This document shows positions 21,201-32,322 of a DNA stretch of 64,000 bases, in pieces. Numbering within the stretch: position 1 is the stretch's first letter; the number at the start of each line of letters is the position of its first letter. The stretch covers positions 4,202,501 through 4,266,500 of the forward strand of contig CP126201.1 in NCBI GenBank assembly GCA_030272155.1. The letters run 5' to 3'. The notes beneath the pieces were generated by a model. The model was not told the origin of the DNA and searched no databases. It was given only the letters and a program-made list of their open reading frames with translations. The DNA comes from Tetradesmus obliquus (taxonomy: Eukaryota > Chlorophyta > Chlorophyceae > Sphaeropleales > Scenedesmaceae). The position numbers were made by a program, and so were the translations under genes.

Positions 21201-24004
21201 GCCGAAGGAGCAGCAGCAGCTGCTGCTGCAGCAGCTGATGGCTGTAGCTGGCGGCGGGCTGCAGCAGATGCCGTATGCTGAGGCTGTAGCAGCCTGGTGG
21301 GCTCTGGTGGAGTTCCAAGTGCTGGCAGAGACAGTACCCCTGCACATGCTGCAGCTGCAGCAGCAGCAGCAGCTGGCTGGGCCCGAGCAGCAGCAGCAGC
21401 AGCAGCACTGGCTGCAGCAGCTGCTGCTAGACCCAGCAGCAGCGCAGCATCTGCCCAAGCTGCAGCATCACAGCCTGCTGCAGCTGTCAGACGCCCTAGG
21501 CCGTCTGCAGCAGCCGACTCCAGCTGCATGGGCAGCTGCTTATGTTGCTGCTGTGTCACCGCAGCTACCCAGCCTGCAGCCGCACCAGCTGCTGTCTGTG
21601 CTGTGTGCTGTGCCATCTCTGGGAGGTGCAGCACAGCACCCGGAGCTAACCTCCGCACTGCTAGATTCCCTGCAGCCTCACTTGCAGCGGCTCTCTCCAA
21701 AGCAGCTCTCAGAAGCTCTAGCAGCAGTACAGCGCTGCGGTGCATTGCCACACCAAAGCTGGCTCGACGGTGCTGTAGCAGCAGCAGCAGCAAAGCTCGA
21801 CACATTCCTGGGCCGGCAGCTGATCAGCGTACTGGCCTCACTCGCCAGATTACGCTTCTGCCCGGATGCAGCTTTCCTAGCCGCCGCAACAGATGCAGCA
21901 GTAGATAGATGCGGCCCTGGCGTGCCGGCAAGCTGCCTTGTTGAGCTGCTGTGGGCGCTTGCGGCACTTAGGGTGCAGCCGGGTGCTGCATGGTTGGCCC
22001 GTTGGGAGGCGAGGATGCTTGAGAAGGGGCCGGAGCGGCTGGATGGGGCGCAGCTGGCAAGGCTGGGCTGGTGCCTGGCTGCACTGCAGGTGAGGCAGAG
22101 ATTGATTAATTGCTGTGCGAAATGTTGGGGAGAGTGCTTTTTATGCGCCCAGAATCTAGTTGGTGGCGTTGTGCTCGGCATGTGTTTTGTGTCTATGCTA
22201 GCTGGCGCAGCCTGGGGCTACATGGCTGGCTAGGTGGGAGGTGAGGATGCTTGAGAAGGGGCCTGAGAGGCTGGATGGGGCCTGAGAAGCTAGGCTGGGC
22301 TGGTGCCTGGCCGCACTGCAGGTGAGGATCACAAGGGGTAAGATTGATGTGACACATTGGGAAGGTGCTTTTCATGTACCCAGTTTTAGTGAAGTTTCGT
22401 TGTGCTGGGCATGTGCTTCGTGTCTAGGCAAGCTTGTGTGCAGCCTGGTGCTGCTTGGCTGGCTCGCTGGGAGGCGAGGATGCTAGAGAAGGTGGCAGGT
22501 GAGGGTGGCAATGCACAGGGTGGGTGCTGAATAACATCCTCGACTCGATGTTTGGCGGTGTGTGCAGCATGCGGGGTGCACCATTTGCTGCTTGAGAGCT
22601 TTCGCACTCGCCTGTGCAGGCGTTTGAACACCAGATAGCATGCTGACTAGCCTCCCCCTTGTGCTGCTGCTGCTGCTGCTGCTGCCTGCTCAGGCCAAGC
22701 CCGGGCAGCTGCTGATGGCACGCTACCTGGTGGCAGCAGGGGGGCAGCTGGAGCACATGGAGCCGCGCAGGTGAGGGCACAGAAGCAACAATACTGAGCA
22801 GACAGCCACACACAGAGACAGATGAGCACGCCACTGCAGCGACACTTGCAGTTTACAAAATACAGCTACGCACACCAATGTATAGTGCTTGAAGTGGTGT
22901 GCTTTGCACCAGCTGTCTCACACACACACCCTGCAACACACAGAGTGCCTTGCTTAAGCCTGCTTTCTTGCACTCACCCACTGTACAAATAACCCAACTG
23001 TATTTCCATCTCTGTTCGTTCTTTTTCTTTCCTTCCGCAGCCTCTCAGACACGCTGTGGGCGTGCGCCATGCTGGATGAGAAGCCCGCCAAGCCATGGCT
23101 GGACTGCTTCTTAGCAGAGAGCCGCAAGCACCTGCCAGCCTTCCCTGCGGGAGCACTAGTTACAGTGCTGTGGTCCCTGGCACTGCTACAGCACAGGCCT
23201 CCAAGCGATTGGATGGGCAGATGCCTCACAGCAGTAGGCAGCATGCTTGAGGCCAGCAGGGCAGCAGCAGCAGCAGCGGCAGCTGGGCGGCTTGACGGCA
23301 GCAGCAGCAGCAGGCTGCTGCAGCGGCCGCAGCTGCCGGGCACGCATGGTGCTTCCTGGGGGGGTGCTGCTGCTGCAGATGCGCCGAATATGCAGCAGCA
23401 GCAGCAGCAGCAGCTGAGTCCGCAGCAGGTGACTAGGCTTGCATGGGCACTAGCTACACTGGATTGCCAGCTGCCAGGTCAGCTGATGCAGCAGCTCGTG
23501 GAGCGAGCTGAGTCACTCGTGGGTCAACTCGACTCGGACAGCCTGGCTCAACTCGTGTGGGCACTGGATCGGCTAGATGACACCCCAGAGAAGATGTGGG
23601 TGCGGCAGTTTGCTGCTACAGCACGGTCTCACCTGCTATCGAGCCACTCAGGCGGTTTTGCAGCTGGAGGGTTTAGGCCGCAGGGTTTGACTGGCGCGGC
23701 AGGGTTCTCCCTGCCAGGGTTTGGGGTTCAGCAGGGGGCGCCAGCAGGGTTTAAGCACGCCGCAAGCCAGTTGGTGCTGTTGAAGCCTTCGCGTCCTGCT
23801 ACAGGCCAGCACAGTGCAGCAGCAGCAGCAGCAGGCATGCCAGCTGGCATGAGCCGGGGAGCAGCAGCAGCAGCAGCTGCAGGCATCACAGTGCAGCAGG
23901 AGATTGTGCAGGAGCTGCAGCGGGCAGGGTTTGGGGCTGTGCGGGGTGCCAGACAGCAGGAGGTGCTGGCAAAGCTGCGGCAGCTGCGGCAGGCCTCTGA
24001 GTAG
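18211..24004 (+). CDS. Octotricopeptide-repeat (OPR) protein, probably organelle-targeted
   Basis: Exons 18211-22089, 22694-22770 and 23041-24004 agree in phase and give about 1640 residues. Helical repeats of roughly 38 residues carry the OPR signature of a PP-x-W core plus an LWA block: PPERWTLGFMDRAQLLF, SNMLWAAAKLGLVLPEPWLE, LSNLLWAAAKLSG, LSDTLWACAMLDEKPAKPWL, LVTVLWSLALLQHRPPSDW. OPR proteins bind single organelle mRNAs in green algae and control their stability, processing or translation (Tbc2/Tda1 type). The N-terminus is Ser/Ala-rich and Arg-containing with almost no acidic residues, compatible with a chloroplast or mitochondrial transit peptide. Long polyGln and polySer tracts interrupt the repeats, and there is no obvious RAP domain. 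The first intron carries tandem copies of the exon 1 end. A TGTAA at 24247-24251 would give a 3' UTR of about 245 bases. The organelle RNA target is unknown. Confidence 0.92.
22011..22500 (+). repeat. 232-bp duplications of the OPR exon 1 3' edge
   Basis: GAGGATGCT anchors lie at 22011, 22243 and 22476. The real copy encodes WEARMLEKGPERLDG through LGWCLAALQ and the donor at 22090. The second repeats exon and intron with a small internal deletion and an in-frame stop. The third is truncated after about 60 bp. Confidence 0.92.
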
Positions 24005-24925
24005 GCTTGTTACATTGTTACATGCAGCGTTTGGCCAGGGTTTGGGCTTGCTGGCGCAGCTTGCTGTATATAGCTGCCTCCAGCGTTGAAAAGTGTCAAG
24101 AATGAAGCAAGAACCCTTTTCATTATAGCTGCATCCGGTGTGCACATAGCTGCGCTCACAGCAGCTGTGAACGTTAGTAGGGCGCTGTTTGGGTATTGAG
24201 GAGCTTTGACATTTGTCTGACTGCAGCGGTACATTGACCGGTGTTGTGTAACAGTGCCGCTTGGTGCGTCATGTTTGTTTTCATATTCATGTGCTTCTGG
24301 TGCCACCACGTCGACTGTGACGCAACGCATTGGTGTTGCTGATGTCATCAGGTTTACGCATTAGTTGGTGTGCAAGCGGTGTGCTGCTGCATGTGTCATG
24401 AGCATCATCATTCACGCATACATAACAGTAGCACCGTGCAACGGCTGCTGCTGGATGCCCAGCCATGTTGGTGCAGTGCTGGTGGTGGTTGATGCAATGC
24501 CCAGTGACTTCAGGAAATGTCACCGCAGTGCGGCTGTAAGCTTGTTGGGATGATGGTGGCCTTCTTGCTTTTGCGGCGGGCGATGTCCTCGTCATGTAAC
24601 ATCCAGCTTGTGCTGCTCAACACAACGTGTCACCACAACTCAAGAGCGAGTCGTTGATTGCCCGACTGGGCGTGGCTCTCTCCCTTCCTGAGAGATGGTG
24701 CTACGGTGTTGCCATACCAGAACCCTTAAGCCAGGTTGCTGTGACAACTTAGCTGCGCGCACTGCTCAGCATGCAATAACGCGGTGGCCAACTATTGCCT
24801 GCAAGCCGCGGATCGACTTGAGACGCTTTCCCGCGCTGCCTGCTCCACCATTGACAGGTGCCCACACCCCGCATTTGAATTTCAAGCGTGTACTTTTGAG
24901 CCTGCTACCCCGTCACCTGCATTGT
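24005..24925. other. Intergenic: OPR 3' UTR and UNG upstream region
   Basis: Same-strand spacer. TGTAA at 24247-24251 marks the likely OPR transcript end; the remainder should hold the UNG promoter. An open stretch upstream of 24926 is in frame with UNG back to 24695, so an earlier UNG start cannot be excluded. Confidence 0.6.
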
Positions 24926-26468
24926 ATGACACCATTTTGCCGATCTCTGCTCGGTCATTCTGTAGCACCACGCACAAGAGTTGCAGGCCTGCGCAGCAGC
25001 AACATTTTCCTTCACAGCCTCGAACACAACAGAAGCCTCAGCATGACCTCTGGCAAGCGAGGGCCTCTGGACCAGTACTTCACCAGAACCGCAGCTCCAA
25101 GCAGCAAGAAGGTCAAAGCTGCTGCTGCAGACGGTCCAGCGGTGAGGATTGGGCCTGTGATGGGGCTGCAGCTCATGGTGCTTGCTGCTTGCAGCACTAC
25201 AGGCCTATGCTGCAGCAGCACAGCTCTAACGCAGTACTCAATGCAAACTATCTCAAGTCTTTCATAAATCCTTCGCACATTTGTTTGCAAATAGGATGGA
25301 GCAAAGGATGTGGCAGCTGCTGCAGCAGATGGCAAGCCAGCATTGCAGGGCTCTCCTGTCCCCTCTACGGCAGCGCAGCAACAGCAGCAAGCAGCAGCAG
25401 CAGCAGCAGCAGCAGGAGGCTCTGGCAGCAGCAAATCCGATCCAACAGCAGCAAGCGCAGGCTCCAGTGCTGCTGCAGGGCCTGCTGCTGCTGCTGCTCC
25501 TGCTGGCGCCTTGGGTGTGCTCATGTCTGCTGCACGAGGCAAGGCCCAACAGCAGCAGCAGCAGCAGCAGGGCGCCGGGCTTGCAGGACGGCAGCAGCTC
25601 AGCATGCAAGAGATGCAGGATCTGGCCAGCAGGTGGGCAGCAGCAGCATATGCAATGTAACATGTACGGTCATAATGCACATTTTCTGCCTGGGGCGATG
25701 GCTTGCTGCGCCTGAAATTTTGTGCTTGGCAAGAGCTGGCCAGCAGGTGGGCAGCAGCAGCAGCAGATGTGCTGGCACATGCATGGTGCAGTTGTTATAT
25801 TTTTAAAGGGTTTGGTGGCTAAGGTCACAGTACATTGTGCAACACCTGGCCATCGGCACTGCAGACGCAAGTTCTGCTTTTGTGACAAAGAAGCACGAAG
25901 AACAAGCAGCATCTAACACATGTGTAACACATCTGTTACAGCATCTGATACTCGCAGGATCAACGAGCTTGCCATGCTGAACTGCTGTATGTTCACTTTG
26001 TTGTGCCAACACACTGCAGGAACAAGGCAGCAGCGCTGGCAGCAGTGCAGGCAGCTGCGCAGGCAGGGCAGCAGCCGCAGCTGAAATCACTGCTGGTGGA
26101 GCCCTCCTGGCTGCAGGTGGGAGCAGCAGCACAGCTGCGTACATGAGTATTGTGTCTTGTGTGTACAGGTTGCTGCAGCACTACCTGCTGATACAGTCGC
26201 GGCTTTAATGCTGGCACTATGCTTGCGTGGCTGGGGGCCAGCAGCTGCAGCTTGACAGCAGCTGCAGCTTGACAGCAGCTGCAGCTTGACAGCAGCACAA
26301 TGGCAAGCAGCACGTGAACAGCAGCACACAGCAGCCATGCTTGCAGGTGCTGAATCCCGAGTTTCACAAGCCTACGTTGAGCTGCCGCAGTAGATATACT
26401 TGCTGCGAAGGCAGCAGTCAATGTTTTCTACGCAAACAAACACGCCTAGGGATTGGCTTATAGTCGGC

Positions 26469-26514
<46 letters not shown>

Positions 26515-29326
26515 CACTCTGCAGGTGCTGGCACCTGAGTTTGACAAGCCATATGCTGCGCAGCTGCAAAGCTTCCTGCAGCAGGAGTGGGCGGCAGGCA
26601 CGGTGTATCCACCCAAGGAGTGCATATTTGCGGCATTCAACTCAGTGCCGTTTGACCAGGTTTGATCAATAGTTTGACCAATGGTTTGACTGATGGTTTG
26701 ACCAGCAGCTGCTTATACTGCCTATGCCGACACTAGTTGCCTGCAAATGATGCGTGTGCTGTTTGTGCCTGTGTGTGCTTGTGGTCCGTGCAGAGCACAT
26801 TTTTGAGGGTTGATGGTTGAGCTACAGCGGCTCCTGACAAGCTCTGTATGTGTGTGCAACTGCTCGTGTGCTGTTTTACCGGCTGCAGGTGCGCGTGGTC
26901 ATCCTGGGTCAGGACCCCTACATAAACCAAGGTGAGCTGCAGACAGCTGCGGCGTTGCCTTTGATGAACAGGCCCCAGCCCACAGTATTTCTTGGGTGCT
27001 GTGTATGCACGAAATCCTCACTTGCCCCTGTTGCGGATGCCGCCTTTGGTTTCAACGATACCCTGCATTTACCACCGCGCACAGGCGAGGCCATGTGTAT
27101 GCAATCCTCACTTGCCCCTGTTGCATTTACCACCGCGCACAGGCGAGGCCATGTGTATGCAATCCTCACTTGCCCCTGTTGCATTTACCACCGCGCACAG
27201 GCGAGGCCATGTGTATGCAATCCTTACTTGCCCCTGTTGCATTTTACACCGCGCACAGGCGAGGCCATGTGTATGCAATCCTCACTTGCCCCTGTTGCAT
27301 TTACCACCGCGCACAGGCGAGGCCATGGGCCTGTCCTTCAGCGTGCCGCGTGGCGTGCGTGTGCCGCCCAGCCTGGCCAACATGTACAAGGAGCTGGCAG
27401 CAGACCTGGGCTGCACCACACCAAACCACGGCTGCTTGGAAAAGGTGTGTTGATGCTGTGTGCAGCAGCTTTGTGGTTGTGGCAGTGGCTGGCATGGCGC
27501 GTATCTTCCTGCCTGTACGGCACGAGCTGGCGGCTGAACTGCGGCGGTGTGCCGGAAACCACTGCTGCTTGGACACCGTGTGCTGTGCATTATGTGTCAT
27601 GCGATGATGCATGCAGTTGCTTCCTGGTTACTGATGTACAAGGAGGTGGCGGCAGACCTCGGCTGCGCCACGCCAATCCACGGCTGCTTGGAAAAGGTGC
27701 GGCACAGGATTGGTGTTAAAGAAATGCATGGTGCTGGTGATTTCACCTGGCTTGTTACCTGGCATGAATACCGCCCAGCCTGGCCAACATGTACAAGGAG
27801 CTGGCAGCGGACCTGGGGTGCACCACACCAAACCACGGCTGCTTGGAAAAGGTGCGGCACAGGATTGGTGTCAAAGAATTGCATGGTGCTGGTGATTTCA
27901 TCTGGCTTGTTACCTGTGGTAGTGTGCCGCCCAGCCTGGCCAACATGTACAACAAACGTTTGGATCCGCTGGCGTGTGACCCACAGTTGCTTGCATTGAT
28001 CCTTGCAGTGGACGCGTCAGGGCGTGCTGCTGCTCAACGCCTGCCTCACAGCTGCCCTGACTGCCCTGACTGCCTGTGTTTGGTGGCGTTATTGCTTTTT
28101 GCTCGAGCTGAGCTGGTGATGATTGCTATGTACTGCTGCACACCTGCAGTGGACGCGCCAGGGCGTGCTGCTGCTCAACGCGTGCCTCAGCGTGCGCGCC
28201 AAGGCCTCCAACAGCCACGCGGGCAAGGGCTGGGAGGGCGTCACCAGCGCAGCGCTGGCAGCGCTGGCGCAGCGGCGCAGCGGCATCGTGTTCCTGCTGT
28301 GGGGCAAGTGAGTATGCAGTTTGTTGAGTATGTGGTTTGTTTGTTTGGTTGCTTGTTGATGCTGATGAGGCCCTTCATTGTGCGCGTGCTTCCAGTCTGA
28401 CCCCTCAGCTGTCGCAGGGTGGTGTGCTGCTGCTGTGGCTGTGCTGATTAATGAATGCTGTTGATGCTGATGAGGCCATGCGAAATCCTATGCTGTGGTG
28501 TAGCAGCAGGTGCTGCAGACGCGGCTGTGTGGATGGCGCGCCGGTGTGTTATAGGTGCTGCCTACTGATGCAGTTACTGCCTTGTCATATCTTGTGGCAT
28601 GGTGCGGCAGTGTGGCGTTTTGCTGGCGTTGTGCCAGTGTAGGCACGTGTTGTGTTTCGTCAGGTGTGTGCTGCCTCCTGGTGCTGTGCTGCAGGTTTGC
28701 GCAGGACCGCTGCGCCCAGCTGGTCATTGGAGGCATGTAAGCACGCTAGCGAGGTATCTTACTAGGATTAAGCTTGATAATGGTTTGTTTGATGTGGTGC
28801 CCGTGCCGTTGCTGACCTGCAGGTTTGCGCAGGACCGCTGCGCCAAGTTGGACATGCGGCGGCACCACGTGCTGAAGAGCGTGCACCCCTCGCCTCTGTC
28901 AGCACACAGGGTGAGAGCAGCTGGCTAGAGCAATGCAAGACACTTCCGTTTGTGTGATATGCAGCTCATGATGATTTTGTATGGTGCAGCATGCAACAGT
29001 GAAGTGCCTGCATGCATCCGCCAGCAGCTTCATGTGGCATGAGCAGCTGCACGCGGCTCACAGGCTGCGTTTGCAAAGCAGCGATGGCTGCGGACACTTG
29101 ACAGCCGCAGTCAAGTTCCGCATTCACCCAAAACGTCCTAAGAGAAAAGGCCAGCCATGCTTGCTGCACGATCTCTTTTGTTTGACTGTGCTTATCTGCG
29201 TGTGCCTGTGCTGCTGCTGCTGCTGCTGGTCAGGGCTTCCTGGGCTGCAGGCACTTCTCAGCCACCAACAAGCTGCTGCAGGAGTCTGGGCTGCCAGCCA
29301 TCGACTGGCAGATAGACAGCGTGTGA
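24926..29326 (+). CDS. UNG: Uracil-DNA glycosylase, family 1
   Basis: Removes uracil from DNA to start base-excision repair. Nine exons agree in phase: 24926-25141, 25295-25632, 26020-26116, 26525-26659, 26889-26931, 27317-27444, 28150-28307, 28823-28910, 29234-29326 (431 residues). The catalytic domain is complete: [21 protein letters not shown] (catalytic Asp), [66 protein letters not shown] (catalytic His and minor-groove loop), [15 protein letters not shown] and IDW near the end. The loop after GQDPY reads INQGEAMG where most family members have HGPxQAHG. Two starts are plausible. Met 24926 gives an Arg/Ser-rich, mitochondrial-like leader; Met 25043 gives [15 protein letters not shown], resembling the PCNA-binding N-terminus of nuclear UNG2. 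Exon 2 is polyGln/polyAla. Partial copies of exons 4, 6, 7 and 8 sit in its introns. Confidence 0.97.
26240..26295. repeat. 18-bp tandem repeat, three copies
   Basis: The unit GCAGCTGCAGCTTGACA repeats three times in a UNG intron between exons 3 and 4. Confidence 0.8.
26344..26392 (+). repeat. Decayed copy of UNG exon 4 start
   Basis: It reads VLNPEFHKP after a GCAG acceptor, against VLAPEFDKP at 26525, with an offset of about 177 bp. After the match the frame runs into a stop, so it is probably not an alternative exon. Confidence 0.8.
26468..26514. repeat. (CTG)15-type triplet run before UNG exon 4
   Basis: An uninterrupted CTG run of about 15 units lies just upstream of the acceptor at 26523-26524, in the position of the polypyrimidine tract. 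Confidence 0.9.
27077..27316 (+). repeat. 58-bp repeat carrying the UNG exon 6 acceptor, five copies
   Basis: GCGCACAG occurs at 27077, 27135, 27193, 27251 and 27309, exactly 58 bp apart. Every copy has the 3' splice site followed by GCGAGGCCATG, the first codons of exon 6. Only the last copy continues into the coding exon. Confidence 0.95.
27525..27960 (+). repeat. Copies of UNG exon 6 3' half
   Basis: The block [10 protein letters not shown], then NHGCLEK and the donor, ends the real exon at 27444. It recurs at about 27640-27694 and 27772-27851 (154 bp apart), degenerately near 27520-27580 and truncated at 27928-27955. They lie in the intron before exon 7. Confidence 0.9.
28004..28062 (+). 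repeat. Partial copy of UNG exon 7 start
   Basis: TGCAG followed by [14 protein letters not shown], 141 bp upstream of the true exon 7 at 28150. The copy diverges after about 45 bases. Confidence 0.85.
28689..28740 (+). repeat. Partial copy of UNG exon 8 start
   Basis: CTGCAG followed by FAQDRCAQL, 128 bp upstream of the true exon 8 at 28823 (FAQDRCAKL). Inclusion would reach a stop within about 15 codons. Confidence 0.85.
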
Positions 29327-29890
29327 GCAGGCATGTCTGGCAACTTCAGGTGCAGCAGGCAGCGCTTCCACGCACAGTGTGGCAGTAGGGGCAAGCGGCA
29401 GGGGCTGCAATGTCGACTTGCGTTGTGCCCGGATGTAGGTGTGCCCAGTAACACCGTGGTATGGCTGGCTGCTAGTGTGATTGAGCCAAGCGTCCAGTGG
29501 GGAAACAGCGGCTGCAAATGCCACTGGAAGGGACACACCCTGAGGTGCTGCAATGTTGTGCAGTGGACTGCATGGCATGTGTCTGTTATGACGCAGTGCT
29601 CGGCAGGGTTCTGCCTGGACGGGTGGTTGGTGGCCCCTAGCAATGTTGAGCAACAGCGTGGCTGTTCTTAGGCAGTAGTTGAGGGTTGTCAGCACGGTGC
29701 GTTGTTGCTGTTAGCATTTCAACCCGGTTTTTCTGGTAACCACCCAGCCAGGTCAACAAGTCAACTTCACTACAGCACACCTCAAGAGCTGGCACCATAA
29801 CGATTAAAGCATTTGCTCAGTGTCACGCATCGGTCAAAGCTGCAAAAGTTCGTGGCATGTAGAGACGCAGCAATCGCTGGAAGTCGCATT
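29327..29890. other. Intergenic between UNG and GID4
   Basis: A short same-strand spacer of about 560 bases. No TGTAA motif was seen in it, so the UNG transcript end is not marked. It must contain the GID4 promoter. Confidence 0.55.
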
Positions 29891-32322
29891 ATGGTGTCCA
29901 CCAGGCAAACGCAACAACAGCGGCACTCATGGGCAGACGATTACGATAACCGTCAACAACAAGTGTTCATCCGGCAGCTGCGTATGCTGGTGAGATGCAG
30001 CGGCACATGTAGGGCTTGCAGTTTGTGCGATCGATGCAGTTACCTACCCTGTATCCGCCTGACTGCAAAAGCCATTAATCTGTATTTAGAGCTATAAACT
30101 GCGTCATGCCACGCTCAGTGTACCACCTGCACCGCACACTGCTGCTGCTGCTGCTGACCCAATGCTGTTGCTGCATGTTTGTACACAGTACCAGCGCAGC
30201 TTGAGGATGCGCTCAGCGCTTCCACTTCCAGAGCCACTGCCTCGGCTTCAATTAGACGGAACAAACCTGCCACGTCGCTGGGGCCCTAGTGCAGCCCCAG
30301 CAGCTGCAGCTGCAGCCGCAGCAACAACAGCAGCAGCGCCTGCAGCTTTAGCGCTGGGTGCAGGCGCCAGCACAGACGACCCATGCCCTACCCAGTTGCC
30401 TGGTCAGCTTGCAGGAGCAGCTGCTGCAGCAGCAGCAGTGGCATCAGGCGCTGATGCTGGTACCGCTCAGGCTGCAGGAGCCACTGTGGCAGTGGCAGCA
30501 GCAGCACCTGCACCTGCAGCAGCTGCAGCCCAGCAGATTTGGCAGCAGGATGACGACGACGATGACAGTGACGATGAGCCACCAGGTGTGAGGTTTATCA
30601 CGTGTGCTAATCAGCACACACATTCCTGGGACACCAACCCGCTGTGTTTAAGCGTATGGACGACGCATATGTGCTTGTTATGGTTGTGCTGTGCCAGCAC
30701 AGCAACATGCACTTCAATGCCAGCAGAAATAATAAACACATCTGTCCCAGCTCAGGTGACTCGACCCTGCACGGCGTAGCTGCCCTTCCTGCAAGCTGCT
30801 CAGAGTGCCCGCACCGCACTGCTTGCAGGACTGGCCATCACTGGGGACGAAGATGACGACGAGGATGCAGAGCAGGATGAAGAGTACGGGGAGGATGGCG
30901 ATGATGACGTGGACATGACAGAGGGCAGCGATCAGCAGGAAGATGATGACGAAGATGAGGAAGAGGATGAGGATGCATGGGATGCTGCACCGGCTCCAGG
31001 AGCAGCAGCAACACATGTTATCAGGCAGGCCTGGGACAGGGCCGGCAGGCGCGCTGCCGCAGCTCCGCAGCAGCAGCAGCAGCAACCACAGCAGCAGCAG
31101 CAACCACAGCAGCAGCAGGAGCTGGGCTTCAGCGCAGCCGTGCCGCTGCTGATGCCTGAGCAGTGGCAGCGGCCGGGCGCCTGCAGCTTCCTGCGGCATG
31201 GTGTTACTTTTGAGGGCTTCCAGCGGCTGTGCACGCAGCAGGGTGCGCGGCGGCGAGAGGAGCAGTGGACAGTCAGCGTAGTGATACAGGTGAGGCAGGG
31301 TTTGCTTGACTGCTGGTGGTGCGCGGCAAAGCTCTGGCAAGGCTGGTTGCTGGACACGCCGCTTGAAATTGCCTGCAGCTTCGGACTCTGGCTGGCGCGC
31401 GGCTTGCCTGCATGTGGCAGTAGTTGTGACGCTGTACATAAGCCTTGTCAAGCAATGTCCTGATCTGCTGACTTGCTGCTGCTGGTGCTGCTGACTTGCT
31501 GCTGTTGGCCTGCAGGATGTGGATCTCGCGCGCGGCTACGTGGCGGGCACCATGCAGGCGCGCAACGTGCCGGGCATGCAGCAGCCGATAGAGACGTTCT
31601 GGGAGGGCAGCATCGTGGATGACGTGAACCACACCTTCTACACACGGGCCTGGGGCGCCAGCAGGGACACAGACCTGCAGCACTGGGCCAAGTTTGACGG
31701 CTGGCCCGCAATCAAGTGAGTGAACCGAATGCAATTTCTGGGTTGGTTGCTGCCAGTAGTGGGTTTGAAGTTGATCGTGCGTGTGGGCGGCTTATGCGTG
31801 TGCATTACGCCTGTCCAGGCATTCCCTGTCGCCACACATGACGGCACACATGCCCACACATGTCCTGCTGTATTTGTTACTTGCTTCGACCCGGCCTGCA
31901 GGTCAGCAGTGGTGCAGCACAGCGGGCGCTGCGGGCAGCTGGCGCGGCACCCGGTCATCTACATGCGCTGGAAGGAGCAGTTCTTCGTGCAGAGCTGCCA
32001 GCAGGACTGCGGGCTCACCATCGCAGGCTTCTACTATGTGGCGCTGCACCGGCTCACCGGGCAGCTGCGGGGCTTCTACTATGACCCCTGCAGCAGCCCC
32101 TTCCAGGAGCTGAACCTGCGCGTGTGCAGCAGCAGCAGCAACAGCAGTGGCAGCAGCAGTGTGGGTGCAAGCGGTGAAGGTGCCAGCAGCAGTGGCAGCG
32201 GGCGGCGCGGCAGCAGGCGCGCAGGCCAAGCAGCAGCAGCAGCTGCAGAGGGTGCGGCGGATGCTGGCAGCAGCGCGGCTGCTGTGGGTGGTGTATCCTT
32301 CTCCAGCTACAGCTTTGCTTGA
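29891..32322 (+). CDS. GID4: GID4 (VID24-type) substrate receptor of the GID/CTLH E3 ligase
   Basis: Recognises Pro/N-degrons and similar N-termini and recruits substrates to the GID/CTLH ubiquitin ligase; cytosol/nucleus. Exons: 29891-29989, 30189-30585, 30829-31289, 31516-31715, 31902-32322, phases consistent, about 525 residues. The beta-barrel shows all family blocks: FLRHGVTFEGFQRL, WTVSVVIQDVDLARGYVAGT, TFWEGSIVDDVNHTFYTRAW, HWAKFDGWPA, YMRWKEQFFV, DCGLTIAGFYYVALHRLTG and GFYYDPCSSPFQELNL. The barrel starts near residue 255. Before it lies an algal extension of polyAla, two acidic runs (DDDDDDSDDEPP and a longer Asp/Glu block) and polyGln. The C-terminus is Ser/Ala-rich. The exon 3 acceptor could instead be at 30795/30796, which is also in phase. 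TGTAA at 32473-32477 is a likely poly(A) signal. Confidence 0.96.

Noticed and set aside
26992-27607. Long Cys/His/Arg-rich ORFs in three frames
   Set aside because: Generated by the 58-bp repeat array in a UNG intron; the conserved UNG exons lie in the chain described.
30714-31451. Minus-strand 245-codon ORF
   Set aside because: Antisense of GID4 exons 3 and flanks; GID4 blocks are unambiguous on the plus strand.
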